Shown here: piece after piece, positions 8,253-17,168 of the stretch
Layout of the letters: each line of letters starts with the position of its first letter
Position numbering within the stretch: the stretch's first letter is position 1
NCBI GenBank assembly: GCA_903994795.1
Contig: CAJEYI010000004.1
Coordinates: forward strand, 1 to 50,022
Direction: 5' to 3'
Length of the DNA stretch: 50,022 bases
Origin: an uncultured bacterium
GTDB lineage: Bacteria > Patescibacteriota > Minisyncoccia > Phycocordibacterales > Phycocordibacteraceae
Notes under the pieces: generated by a model
The model's database searches: none
Told to the model about the DNA's origin: nothing
What the model saw: the letters and a program-made list of their open reading frames with translations, nothing else
Position numbers and translations under genes: made by a program

Positions 8253-8918
8253 TTTTTTACGTATTACTTCATCAGTCCAAGATTGGATCTTTCTAGAGAA
8301 TACCACTCCGAATTCTTTTTTGCCAAGACTTCGAACTCCTAAATGTGCTGTGCCGTATGGTAACTTTCTCACATTTATAGCCTTCTTATTCTCTCGCCTA
8401 TCTATCTGAACCTTGCCGAACTGGCATATAGGGATGTTAGTGGTAGTTGACCAAAAATGCAAACATTCATCCACGTCCGAATCTGGATATAGATGTAGGG
8501 TAAGTAAAAAATTCTCCATAGTTAATCCTAGACTTAAGAACCAGGCGATGGAAATTTGAATTACTTTTGGGTCTGCGTTTACAATTCTCACCGTACTATT
8601 TGTTTTAGACCCCTCCCCTAAATACAATCCGAGACCAAACATAAAAAGATCCCTATCGCTGACATCTTTAATTTCAGTTCTTGCCTCATTCTCAATCCTA
8701 AGGAATTCTTCTTGTCGAAAAGCGACTTTCTTTTCTGCGGCAACTGACTTTGCTTTTCCGATATTACCTAACGTCTCTTGATTTGCGATGAACGGAATAT
8801 CTGCTAACCACCCGCTTAGTGTACTCCCCGAAACCTCTAACTCTTTGGAGATATGCTTGTACGTAAAGCCATCTTTGCGTAACTGGATCGCATTCTCTTT
8901 TATTGATTGATCGTGCAT
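8238..8918 (-). CDS. HTH plus LAGLIDADG-like protein overlapping tRNA-Gly
   Basis: N-terminal HTH (DGFTYKHISKELEVSGSTLSGWL) then LFMFGLGLYLGEGSKTNSTVRIVNADPKV; terminal AELV-stop encoded by tRNA nt 1-15. Confidence 0.6.
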   Translation of the reverse strand: MHDQSIKENAIQLRKDGFTYKHISKELEVSGSTLSGWLADIPFIANQETLGNIGKAKSVAAEKKVAFRQEEFLRIENEARTEIKDVSDRDLFMFGLGLYLGEGSKTNSTVRIVNADPKVIQISIAWFLSLGLTMENFLLTLHLYPDSDVDECLHFWSTTTNIPICQFGKVQIDRRENKKAINVRKLPYGTAHLGVRSLGKKEFGVVFSRKIQSWTDEVIRKKAELV

Positions 8919-9038
8919 ATGACACAGTATAGAAAATTCATGCTGAAGAAGTCTTAAAGAAATTCTAAAATATTTATGAATTCCTACCTCGTATCTTCTT
9001 CACTGTATTTTTGGGCGCTCTCAGCGTAGCATAGTGAT

Positions 9039-10187
9039 ATGAACATTCTTGGGTTTATAAAAGACATTCGGGTACGAGGAACACTTGCTGGCCTCGGACT
9101 TGTGTTGATCATTGTCCTATACACTACTCATGAACACGCTAAGGTGGCAGAAACATCCGCACCCATGCCAGCATCTGCACTTCTAGCTGCGCCTCAAGCC
9201 GTAGCTGGAGCGACCTCAACAAATCAAAATAATTCTGCACCAGAAACTGTATCGACCACAATCGCGACGTCATCAGTTGCTACAACTAAGGCAAAAGTAC
9301 TTCCTTCTCCTACACCAGTGCCCGCAGCAAACCCTGCACAAATAGCTTCGCAAGAACTTACTGCCTCCGGAGGAAAGCTTTTGCACTCACTTGTGAACAT
9401 TGTGTGTGTATCTAGTAACCCCTCTATTCCCTCTATTTCGGGCTCTGGCGTGATTATTGACTCACGAGGCATCATTCTTACCGTGGCACACGTTGCACAG
9501 CTCTTTACACTCCAAGACTACCTCGGTCCTGATGCTGTTTCCTGTCTCATTCGAACCGGTAGCCCAGCTCGTCGCGCATACCTTGCAGAACCAATTTACA
9601 TCTCTCCTTCATGGCTCAAGAACAACCCACACACGCTTACCACAACTGCACCCCAAGGTACTGGTGAAAACGACTTCGCACTACTAGGCATTACAGGGAC
9701 CGCAACATCAACACCTCTTCCCTCTTCATTCCCTGCGCTACCACTTGCACACACGGATCCAATAGGTGGGCAAAATTTTGCGATTGGTTCTTACGGTGCT
9801 CAGTACCTAACTTCTTCAGAATTAAATTACAGCCTCTATCCTATTCTGGTTTTTGGTACAGTGCAGGATAGGTATACATTCCATGCAAATACTGTTGACC
9901 TAGTTTCCATACTCGGTAGCGCAGCTTCTCAGGAAGGCTCGTCCGGTGGAGCGCTCGTAAGCAACAGCGGGGAAGTAAATGGAATTATAACGACAAGCTC
10001 TGTCGCTGGTACTCTGGCAACCCGCACCCTAAACGCAATCACGGTTTCACATATTCGTCGCAGCTTCACGGCAGACACTGGTGACAATTTAGACTCCATA
10101 CTCGCTGGAAATAGCTTAAGCGCACTTATTACGTCCTTTGCTCCCACCTCTAAAGTACTTGGCGCGTTTCTTGCAAAAAGCTTATAG
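9039..10187 (+). CDS. Membrane-anchored trypsin-like serine protease
   Basis: N-terminal TM; triad contexts GSGVIIDSRGIILTVAHVA, ENDFALLGI, SQEGSSGGALVSNSGEVNGI. Confidence 0.82.
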   Translation: MNILGFIKDIRVRGTLAGLGLVLIIVLYTTHEHAKVAETSAPMPASALLAAPQAVAGATSTNQNNSAPETVSTTIATSSVATTKAKVLPSPTPVPAANPAQIASQELTASGGKLLHSLVNIVCVSSNPSIPSISGSGVIIDSRGIILTVAHVAQLFTLQDYLGPDAVSCLIRTGSPARRAYLAEPIYISPSWLKNNPHTLTTTAPQGTGENDFALLGITGTATSTPLPSSFPALPLAHTDPIGGQNFAIGSYGAQYLTSSELNYSLYPILVFGTVQDRYTFHANTVDLVSILGSAASQEGSSGGALVSNSGEVNGIITTSSVAGTLATRTLNAITVSHIRRSFTADTGDNLDSILAGNSLSALITSFAPTSKVLGAFLAKSL

Positions 10188-10973
10188 AAGCTGAATTTCC
10201 GCACCCACTGGTCGGTGATCTGAGCCGTGTGAATCTTTTTCCACCCACGCCCTATGTACTTTGAAATCCTGTGAAACTAAGATGTGGTCGAGCTGAGAGT
10301 TAGAAAAGGCATGTGTTATTTGTGACTTATGTGGATTCAGTAGTTTATTCTCTGAAAAAATTCCTTCGAAAATTTCTCGCTCAGAATAAAACGGCGTTGC
10401 TTCATAAAACGAACTCCCGAGGAACCAATTCAGTATCTTTATAGGTCCCCACTCAAGCACATTGAAGTCTCCACAAATAATGACTGGGCTCGCTGGGGGC
10501 ACGTGCTCGAGCAGGTATTCAAACTCTTTAAATCTTGTCTTGGGATTCCATAATGCTAGGTGTACAGAAAACACTCGAACATTCTTCCCGTCTACCAAAA
10601 TATCTACATACACTGAACCCAAATTACTCATTGATTCCCACTTTTTTATAAGACTAAATCCGAATTCGAAAAGATTTGAATTGAATGTTCGCAAGAGTTC
10701 TGGAAATTCAATCTTGTGATGATTCGTGATTTCATGTCGTGAAACTATGACAGCGTAGTTTACTACCCCCTTACCACCACTCTTATTCCGAGACCTTTTA
10801 GAGACTCTTTCTACATGAAAAGCGACATGAAACGGCATCTGCTGTATTCCGCTTAGCATTACTTCTGTAACTTCTTGGAGACATAGCACGTCGAAGTCCA
10901 GGGTTCTTATATACTCAAGCATTTCTCGAACCCTCCTGTTCGATCGTAAGACGTTCCAGGAATACACTTTCAT
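10182..10973 (-). CDS. Endonuclease/exonuclease/phosphatase family protein
   Basis: MKVYSWNVLRSN, DFDVLCLQEV, ICGDFNVLEWG, LDHILVSQDF, GSDHRPVGAEI. Confidence 0.88.
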   Translation of the reverse strand: MKVYSWNVLRSNRRVREMLEYIRTLDFDVLCLQEVTEVMLSGIQQMPFHVAFHVERVSKRSRNKSGGKGVVNYAVIVSRHEITNHHKIEFPELLRTFNSNLFEFGFSLIKKWESMSNLGSVYVDILVDGKNVRVFSVHLALWNPKTRFKEFEYLLEHVPPASPVIICGDFNVLEWGPIKILNWFLGSSFYEATPFYSEREIFEGIFSENKLLNPHKSQITHAFSNSQLDHILVSQDFKVHRAWVEKDSHGSDHRPVGAEIQLL

Positions 10974-10974
10974 G

Positions 10975-11045
10975 TCGGGGTGCGGAGAATTGAACTCCGT
11001 CTATCTGCTCCCAAAGCAGACGTACTACCGGTATACGACACCCCG
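10975..11045 (-). tRNA. tRNA-Pro (anticodon TGG)
   Basis: Acceptor CGGGGTG/CACCCCG, anticodon loop TTTGGGA, T-arm CGGAG-TTCAATT-CTCCG; no CCA. Confidence 0.9.
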
Positions 11046-11117
11046 TTATTAGCGCATTCTACCAGCTTTTCAAATTAAGAAAACTCCCTCCTGTTTAGGG
11101 CACGCATATTTGGACTT

Positions 11118-11552
11118 TTATAGTATCTGCGGCAAGTACCTCACCTTCCCAATGCCATCAGATTTTCGTATCCACACGAGAGCACCATCTATCTGACACT
11201 CCCCTTCCCAGTGCTTCTCGGCCATATACCATTCACTTGTTCGTGCTACCTTCTGAATCTTATATGCATGCAAATTGGATGACGGATCATATGCACCAAC
11301 ACCACTACTACTTGTGCCGCCACGTACTGAGTCACTGTCTTTGGACTGACCACCAGGGAACTGATCGCACACTACGCTCTTAACCTCCACAAAATGTAAC
11401 GTATTCCCTTTTTTGGCGATTATGTCTATTTCACCTGTCTTTTTGGCATAATTTCTAGCCTCAATCGTAAAGCCATACCGTCGCAAATACTCAGTAACAA
11501 TCTTTTCCCCAAGCATTCCAATGTCCTTAGGTGTATAACTGTGAATATCCAT
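11118..11552 (-). CDS. YraN/UPF0102-family nuclease-fold protein
   Basis: MLGEKIVTEYLRRYGFTIEARNYAKKTGEIDIIAKKGNTLHFVEVKSV. Confidence 0.82.
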   Translation of the reverse strand: MDIHSYTPKDIGMLGEKIVTEYLRRYGFTIEARNYAKKTGEIDIIAKKGNTLHFVEVKSVVCDQFPGGQSKDSDSVRGGTSSSGVGAYDPSSNLHAYKIQKVARTSEWYMAEKHWEGECQIDGALVWIRKSDGIGKVRYLPQIL

Positions 11553-11696
11553 GGCTTTGTAAAATATAGCCTACTTACATAAAATTCTGATGAGTTTTTT
11601 CTAAAATATTTATGAATTCCTGTCCTTTATCCCCAATGTGAACATGTTTATCCCCAACTCCACACAAGGACATTTGTGGAAACATTCTACAAAACA

Positions 11697-11724
11697 CAAA
11701 GGCACCCAGTCGTTGGGTGCCTTT
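11697..11724 (-). terminator. Terminator-like hairpin downstream of tRNA-Gly(GCC)
   Basis: AAAGGCACCCA-loop-TGGGTGCCTTT. Confidence 0.75.
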
Positions 11725-11735
11725 GTGTCACTTGG

Positions 11736-11806
11736 TGCGGATAGGGAGAATCGAACTCCCGACTCGTCCTTGGCAAGGACGCGTTTTACCACTAAACCAT
11801 ATCCGC
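11736..11806 (-). tRNA. tRNA-Gly (anticodon GCC)
   Basis: Acceptor GCGGATA/TATCCGC, anticodon loop TTGCCAA, T-arm CGGGAG-TTCGATT-CTCCC; no CCA. Confidence 0.92.
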
Positions 11807-11857
11807 TACGCGAAGAATAATAGCACAAGAACCTTGCGCTTCGCCACTATTTCGCTG

Positions 11858-11929
11858 TGCCCCCGCCAGGACTCGAACCTGGAACGACAGTTCCGAAGAC
11901 TGTTGTGATATCCGTTTCACTACAAGGGC
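11858..11929 (-). tRNA. tRNA-Arg (anticodon TCG)
   Basis: Acceptor GCCCTTG/CGGGGGC, anticodon stem-loop ACAGT-CTTCGGA-ACTGT, T-arm CCAGG-TTCGAGT-CCTGG. Confidence 0.92.
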
Positions 11930-12009
11930 ATGTATCGTACAACACTTACGATACCACAATAATGCTTCAGTGCTAGGAGAAAGACTATTGCCGTACTAGT
12001 ATTTTACAT

Positions 12010-13479
12010 ATGGATCTTCCCTACCAAATCCCGAGCGAGGTGAGCTTTGTGTCAGAAAGCCTACGTAAAGCTGGATTCGAAGCATATTTAGTTGGAGGCT
12101 GTGTTCGTGACATCTTCCTTAATCGTCAGCCAAAAGACTGGGACATCACAACAAACGCAACACCTGAAGAAATCCAAGCAGTACTTCCTGACTCATACTA
12201 CACAAACGACTTTGGTACTGTTGGGATAAAAACTGAATCAGAAAATGAATCCCTTCGCATTATTGAAGTAACCCCATACCGCACAGAGTCAGGATATTCA
12301 AACAAGCGCCACCCTGATGCCGTTGAATTTGGGAAAAGTTTGGTTGACGATCTTGCACGCCGTGACTTCACCATAAACGCCATCGCACTAAATGAATCTA
12401 AAGGACATATTATTGATCCGTATAAAGGACAGGAAGACATCAAGCTCCGTGTCCTTAGGACTGTTGGCGATCCCCTTGAGCGTTTCGAGGAAGACGCGTT
12501 GCGACTTATGCGCGCAGTTAGACTAGTTGCTGAGCTAAATTTTGCACTTGATTCTGATACTGCTGAGGCAATCAGTAAAAAGGCTAGTAATTTAAAGCAT
12601 ATTTCAAAGGAGCGTATTCGAGATGAATTTGTGAGAATTATAAATTCTGACCAACCAATGATGGCAATAGTTCTTTCACAACAACTCGGTATCCTTGAAT
12701 ATATAGCCCCTGACCTTACTCGAGGAATTGGAATAGACCAAAACCAAGCACACAGTTACGACGTTTTCGGACACTTGCTCAGGGCCGTACAACACGCAGC
12801 TGATAAAGGTTGGGACTTTGATATACGTATCGCTGCCCTATTCCACGACATATCTAAGCCAGAGACCCGCAGGTGGTCTGACGAAAAGAAAGACTGGACC
12901 TTTTATGGACATGATGTTGTCGGAGCCAGAACCGCAAGAAAGGCACTTGAGGACCTTAAATTTTCACGTGAAACCATAGAAAAAGTTACAAAACTCATTC
13001 GTTGGCACATGTTCTTTTCCGATCCTGACCAAATTACCCTTTCAGCAGTACGTAGAATGATTAGAAACGTTGGGGAGGAAAATATATGGGATCTTCTAAA
13101 TCTACGTATCTGTGACCGAATAGGAACAGGTAGACCAAAGGAACAGCCATTCCGCTTTAGAAAGTACAGAGCCATGGTAGAGGAAGCACTAAGAGATCCA
13201 ATTTCAGTAAAAATGCTTGAAATTGATGGAAAAATGATAATGGACACATTTCACGTGGAACCTGGCCCGAAGCTAGGCTGGACCCTTAACGCGCTCCTAG
13301 AGGACGTTTTGAATGATTCATCATTGAATAACATAGAATACTTAAACAAAAGGACTATTGAATTACTAGCTTTACCTGATAACGAACTAATAAGGCTAGG
13401 AGAATCAGGCAAGAAAAAGAAAGAAATTGAAGAAAACAAGGAAATTCAAAAGATACTGGAAGATAACCACGTATCCTAA
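12010..13479 (+). CDS. cca: CCA tRNA nucleotidyltransferase / poly(A) polymerase family with HD domain
   Basis: AYLVGGCVRDIFLNRQPKDWDITTNATPEEI, RRDFTINAIAL, LFHDISKPETR. Confidence 0.93.
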   Translation: MDLPYQIPSEVSFVSESLRKAGFEAYLVGGCVRDIFLNRQPKDWDITTNATPEEIQAVLPDSYYTNDFGTVGIKTESENESLRIIEVTPYRTESGYSNKRHPDAVEFGKSLVDDLARRDFTINAIALNESKGHIIDPYKGQEDIKLRVLRTVGDPLERFEEDALRLMRAVRLVAELNFALDSDTAEAISKKASNLKHISKERIRDEFVRIINSDQPMMAIVLSQQLGILEYIAPDLTRGIGIDQNQAHSYDVFGHLLRAVQHAADKGWDFDIRIAALFHDISKPETRRWSDEKKDWTFYGHDVVGARTARKALEDLKFSRETIEKVTKLIRWHMFFSDPDQITLSAVRRMIRNVGEENIWDLLNLRICDRIGTGRPKEQPFRFRKYRAMVEEALRDPISVKMLEIDGKMIMDTFHVEPGPKLGWTLNALLEDVLNDSSLNNIEYLNKRTIELLALPDNELIRLGESGKKKKEIEENKEIQKILEDNHVS

Positions 13480-13549
13480 TAACTCAGATATTTCACGTGG
13501 AACCCTTATTTATTCGGCTTTTTAAGTTTCACATGAAACATTCCATACC

Positions 13550-13585
13550 GAAAACACCTCATTTCACGTGAAATGAGGTGTTTTC
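13550..13585. repeat. 36-bp perfect palindrome centred on a parS-like core; may also serve as a terminator
   Basis: gaaaacacctcatttcac|gtgaaatgaggtgttttc. Confidence 0.85.
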
Positions 13586-13644
13586 TATGTTTGTTATAAA
13601 AAGCCTAGCTATTGTTTCAGGACTATATTCAAAAGACATAAAAC

Positions 13645-13705
13645 AAGAAGAGGCCGCAAGAAGAAGATTCCATCAAGTGAAATGCTCTTCTTGCGACCTC
13701 TTTTA
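13645..13705. terminator. Long imperfect hairpin
   Basis: AAGAGGCCGCAAGAAGAAG ... CTCTTCTTGCGACCTCTT with an 18-nt loop. Confidence 0.5.
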
Positions 13706-14063
13706 AGACAGCTCAAGCCCTTTGGAAGGTCTAAATTGGGGAAGGGGCATAAATAGTGACCCTCCTGTAGAATTTGGCTCTCGCTGCTTACTTCTAGCAA
13801 AATGATATCTTTCACACATGCTTTCACGTGAAATGTGGTACGCGGCGAAATCTATCGGGGAATACGTCCCGAACACGTTACCGGACCCTTTTCCGTTACT
13901 TGCGCTTTTATTTTCTTTTTGCACAAAGAACGAAAAGATCAATCAATATTGTGAGCGTACCCACTTCGCAGCTTGCCGCTCACCTCTACCCATACTAGTC
14001 TTATTAAGGACAATGTAAAGGACATGCTGTGCATAACTTTGTCCTTTATATAAAAACCTTGTT

Positions 14064-14828
14064 TTACAACGTTATGGAGATGGGGCAGTGATCTGACCCA
14101 AAAATGTCCGCGTGGATTTCCGCTTTCTTTATCTTTTTTAAAAGTTCTTGCGAAACAAAAAAATAATCAATTCTCCAGCCAACATTTCGCTCTCGTGCGT
14201 GTGTAAAGTTATCCCAGTAACTATATGCCTCCCTCTTGTGTGGATTAAGATATCGATACATGTCTATATATCCTGCATTTATGACTTCATCTATCCATGC
14301 GCGCTCCACCTCAAGAAAACCTGTGTTCTGTGCGTTTTCTTTAGGTCTGGCAAGGTCTATTTCCTCATGAGCTGTATTTATGTCACCACAAAATATTATC
14401 GGCTTTGATTTTCGTAAATTTTCGCAAAATGCCAGGAAAGAATCATAAAAGCGCAGCTTATAATCTAGTCTTTCTGGTCCTCGGCCTCCATTAGGAAAGT
14501 ACGCATTTAAAAGCCAGAAATCCTCATATTCTGCGCCAATAATTCTTCCTTCTAGATCAAATTCGGGTATGCCCATGCCATATATCACAGCTAGTGGCTC
14601 AATCTTTGAGTAAATCGCCACACCGCTATAGCCTTTTTTCAGTTGTGATGAAGAGAAGAATGAGGTAAATCCTGCAGAATCTCGTAGATCATCAGCAAGT
14701 TGTTCTGGGCTTGCTTTTGTTTCTTGAAGTCCAAAAATATCAGGCTTAACGTTCTTTAAGAAATCCTGCCAATGACCGTTTCTATGCACTGCCCTTAAGC
14801 CATTAACATTCCACGAGACAATTTTCAT
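14064..14828 (-). CDS. xth: Exodeoxyribonuclease III
   Basis: MKIVSWNVNGLRAV, DIFGLQETKA, LLNAYFPNG, ICGDINTAHEEIDLARPKEN, GSDHCPISI. Confidence 0.93.
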   Translation of the reverse strand: MKIVSWNVNGLRAVHRNGHWQDFLKNVKPDIFGLQETKASPEQLADDLRDSAGFTSFFSSSQLKKGYSGVAIYSKIEPLAVIYGMGIPEFDLEGRIIGAEYEDFWLLNAYFPNGGRGPERLDYKLRFYDSFLAFCENLRKSKPIIFCGDINTAHEEIDLARPKENAQNTGFLEVERAWIDEVINAGYIDMYRYLNPHKREAYSYWDNFTHARERNVGWRIDYFFVSQELLKKIKKAEIHADIFGSDHCPISITL

Positions 14829-14913
14829 ATTTATTTAGTATACGACGAATTCCTTAATTTTCTTGCCGAAGAAGCGGGTATTTGGAATCTAAATTTGATA
14901 GAATGGAGTAAGT

Positions 14914-15774
14914 ATGGCAACCCCGCAACCTTCTCGTGATAAATATTCAGCTGTGTGGGTTTCACACTCTTCTATGGGAGACTTCATTCGTTGCCCGAGA
15001 GCGTATTACTTACATAACGTATACAAAGATCCTAAGACAAAAAATAAAATAAGCATCGTGAATGGAGCGCTCTCACTTGGAGTTTCAGTTCATAACACCC
15101 TTGAGGCACTTAAAGACATGCCACTCGAGGAGCGAATGAAAGAAAACCTGCTCGAGAACTTTGAAGTTGAGTGGTCAAAAGTTACGGGAAAGAAGGGTGG
15201 GTTTAAGGATATAGACGAGGAAACCGCAGCGAAAGAGCGGGGGATTGAGATGATAAAAAGAGTTGTTGCGGCTCCTGGACCTATCGCGAAGAAAACAGTA
15301 CGTCTTGTAGCAGGAAAGAATAATATGCCTCCAAACTTTTTACTTTCAGAAGAAGACAACATCATCCTGTGTGGACTTATCGACTGGCTCGAATATGTCC
15401 CCGAAGACGACAGTGTTGTGGTTATAGACTTTAAGACAGGGAAGAATGATGAGAGTGATGACTCACTTCAGCTCCCAATATACCTACTCCTACTTTCAGA
15501 GCTACAGAAGAGGAAGGTAAGTGGTGCTGCATATTGGTATTTAGATAGGGAAGATGGGTACGTAGAAAAAACCCTCCCAAGTATTGAGAACGCAAGGACG
15601 CGGGTTCTTGAAGTTGCACTACAAGTCAAGGCGGCTCGCGAAAAGAAAGTGTTTGAGTGTCCTCGTGGAGCTGATGGGTGCTTTACATGCAGACCTTTTG
15701 AGATGATTTTGAGAGGGGAGGCAGAGGCCTTGGGAGTAGGGGGGTACGGCCAAGACATTTACTTTCTACCGTGA
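14914..15774 (+). CDS. PD-(D/E)XK nuclease superfamily protein (RecB/Cas4-like)
   Basis: VSHSSMGDFIRCPRAYYLHNV, VVVIDFKTGKN, SLQLPIYLLLL, CPRGADGCFTC. Confidence 0.82.
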   Translation: MATPQPSRDKYSAVWVSHSSMGDFIRCPRAYYLHNVYKDPKTKNKISIVNGALSLGVSVHNTLEALKDMPLEERMKENLLENFEVEWSKVTGKKGGFKDIDEETAAKERGIEMIKRVVAAPGPIAKKTVRLVAGKNNMPPNFLLSEEDNIILCGLIDWLEYVPEDDSVVVIDFKTGKNDESDDSLQLPIYLLLLSELQKRKVSGAAYWYLDREDGYVEKTLPSIENARTRVLEVALQVKAAREKKVFECPRGADGCFTCRPFEMILRGEAEALGVGGYGQDIYFLP

Positions 15775-16676
15775 AACTTTTTATGCACTTCTCGTAGATG
15801 AGTATCGGTTACGTGTGTATAAATTTGAGTGGTGTTAATGCTGGCATGCCCAAGCAACTGCTGAACTGAGCGAATATCAGCACCATTTGAGAGCAAGTCT
15901 GTTGCGAAAGAGTGTCGCAATACGTGAGGAGTTACTTTTTTTGTGATACCTGCTTTCGCAGCATAAACCTTTATCATTCTTTCGATTGAGCGCGGAGTGA
16001 GCCGAGTAGGAATACGCCCTTTTGGTGCACTCTTTGATTGTGGTGGGATATTTACGAACAATGCCTCTCCCATGTCCTTCCGTGCCTTCAAATACGCACG
16101 AACTGCGTTTTTTGCAGTATCAGAAAGAAAGACAACGCGTACCTTATCACCCTTTCCTCGCACCGACATTTCGTCGCGAGTAAGGTCTATGTCTGCATCT
16201 AGTGCGCAGAGCTCTGAAACACGAAGCCCTGTTGAGAAAAAGAGTTCAAGTATTGCCCTGTCTCGTAAAGATTTTTCGTCGGAACCATCTGCGGAATTAA
16301 TTAAACGATCAAGTTCAACTGGAGTAATGAGGTCGAGTGAGCGGTCGGGAACCTTCGCGAGTTCAATTTTTTCGGGTGAAAGACCTTGAACATCCCGCTT
16401 TCGGAGAAACTTAAGGAATGCTCGAAGCGCAATAAGGTAATAATTTTGCGTCTTACGTTTCATTGAGTCCTTTGCCGTTCCAGGTTGACGATTGAGCCAG
16501 AGTCTAAATTCGCGTATTTTTTCTTCAGTGATGTCAGATGTGTCTTGGATTCCTGCATGAGTGAAGAATCTGGTGAGGTAATGGTCGTAATTTTCAATAG
16601 TTTTCACTGCACGACCTCTTTCAATCTCGGTGTACTCGAGAAATTGACGCTTCATTACCTCAACATTCATAGACAT
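15759..16676 (-). CDS. Tyrosine recombinase, XerC/XerD type
   Basis: LFFSTGLRVSELCAL, TPHVLRHSFATDLLSNGADIRSVQQLLGHASINTTQIYTHV. Confidence 0.93.
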   Translation of the reverse strand: MSMNVEVMKRQFLEYTEIERGRAVKTIENYDHYLTRFFTHAGIQDTSDITEEKIREFRLWLNRQPGTAKDSMKRKTQNYYLIALRAFLKFLRKRDVQGLSPEKIELAKVPDRSLDLITPVELDRLINSADGSDEKSLRDRAILELFFSTGLRVSELCALDADIDLTRDEMSVRGKGDKVRVVFLSDTAKNAVRAYLKARKDMGEALFVNIPPQSKSAPKGRIPTRLTPRSIERMIKVYAAKAGITKKVTPHVLRHSFATDLLSNGADIRSVQQLLGHASINTTQIYTHVTDTHLREVHKKFHGRK

Positions 16677-16734
16677 TCAGTATAACAGGGATTAAGGGTC
16701 ACATTTGCGATAAAATGAGCATTTTACATAGGAA

Positions 16735-16770
16735 ACCACACCACCCTTGCAATAATAATCAAGGTGTGGT
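16735..16770 (+). promoter_or_regulatory. rpsO leader hairpin, possible S15 autoregulatory site
   Basis: ACCACACC...GGTGTGGT arms plus a nested/competing CCTTG...CAAGG, 12 nt upstream of the rpsO ATG. Confidence 0.5.
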
Positions 16771-16782
16771 ATTGTAGCTCTA

Positions 16783-17049
16783 ATGCTAACAAAACGAGTA
16801 AAAGCAAGCGTTATTAAGAACGCAGCAATGCACGACACTGACACCGGTTCAGCTCGTGTTCAGATTTCTATACTTAGCCGTAAGATTGAGGAATTAACTT
16901 CCCACCTGAAGAAGAATCAAAAGGATTTTCACTCACGACGTGGACTTTTGCAGATGGTTGCCGATCGACGCGCACATCTCCGATACCTAGAGAAAAATGA
17001 CAAGCGAACATATAGCTCACTTATCAAAGAACTAGGACTTAAGAAGTAG
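16783..17049 (+). CDS. rpsO: 30S ribosomal protein S15
   Basis: DTDTGSARVQISILSRKIEELTSHLKKNQKDFHSRRGLLQMVADRRAHLRYL. Confidence 0.97.
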   Translation: MLTKRVKASVIKNAAMHDTDTGSARVQISILSRKIEELTSHLKKNQKDFHSRRGLLQMVADRRAHLRYLEKNDKRTYSSLIKELGLKK

Positions 17050-17054
17050 TCCCA

Positions 17055-17080
17055 AGAAGCGGCGCCTCGGCGCCGCTTCT
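17055..17080 (+). terminator. Rho-independent-like terminator after rpsO
   Basis: AGAAGCGGCGCC-TC-GGCGCCGCTTCT followed by GTCGTTTTAT. Confidence 0.8.
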
Positions 17081-17168
17081 GTCGTTTTATTCCAAACTTC
17101 GTTTTTCCACACATAAAGAGTGTTAGAATACGTAAGGTTAGCATTTTATACAATTAAATATATTTTAT

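Larger units (their letters stand above)
12960..13835. promoter_or_regulatory. Cluster of six parS-like palindromes (core TTTCACGTGRAA, one with CACATG)
   Basis: ATTTTCACGTGAAACC (12960), CATTTCACGTGGAACC (13247), TATTTCACGTGGAACC (13489), AGTTTCACATGAAACA (13525), CATTTCACGTGAAATG (13560), GCTTTCACGTGAAATG (13820). Confidence 0.6.

Noticed and set aside
13703-13993. TGA recoding (genetic code 25 or selenocysteine) in the broken minus-strand frame
   Set aside because: TGA is used as a normal stop in a confident gene (the PD-(D/E)XK nuclease at 15772-15774), and there is no SECIS-like or family evidence
13818-14018. 66-aa plus-strand ORF (MLSREMWYAAKSIGEYVPNTLPDPF...) as a gene, or as a 16S rRNA fragment via GAATACGTCCC
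   Set aside because: No recognisable family; the rRNA resemblance is limited to about 11 nt and is not supported by flanking sequence
15997-16389. 130-aa plus-strand ORF opposite the xer gene
   Set aside because: Antisense to a well-supported tyrosine recombinase; composition is Ser/Arg-rich shadow coding
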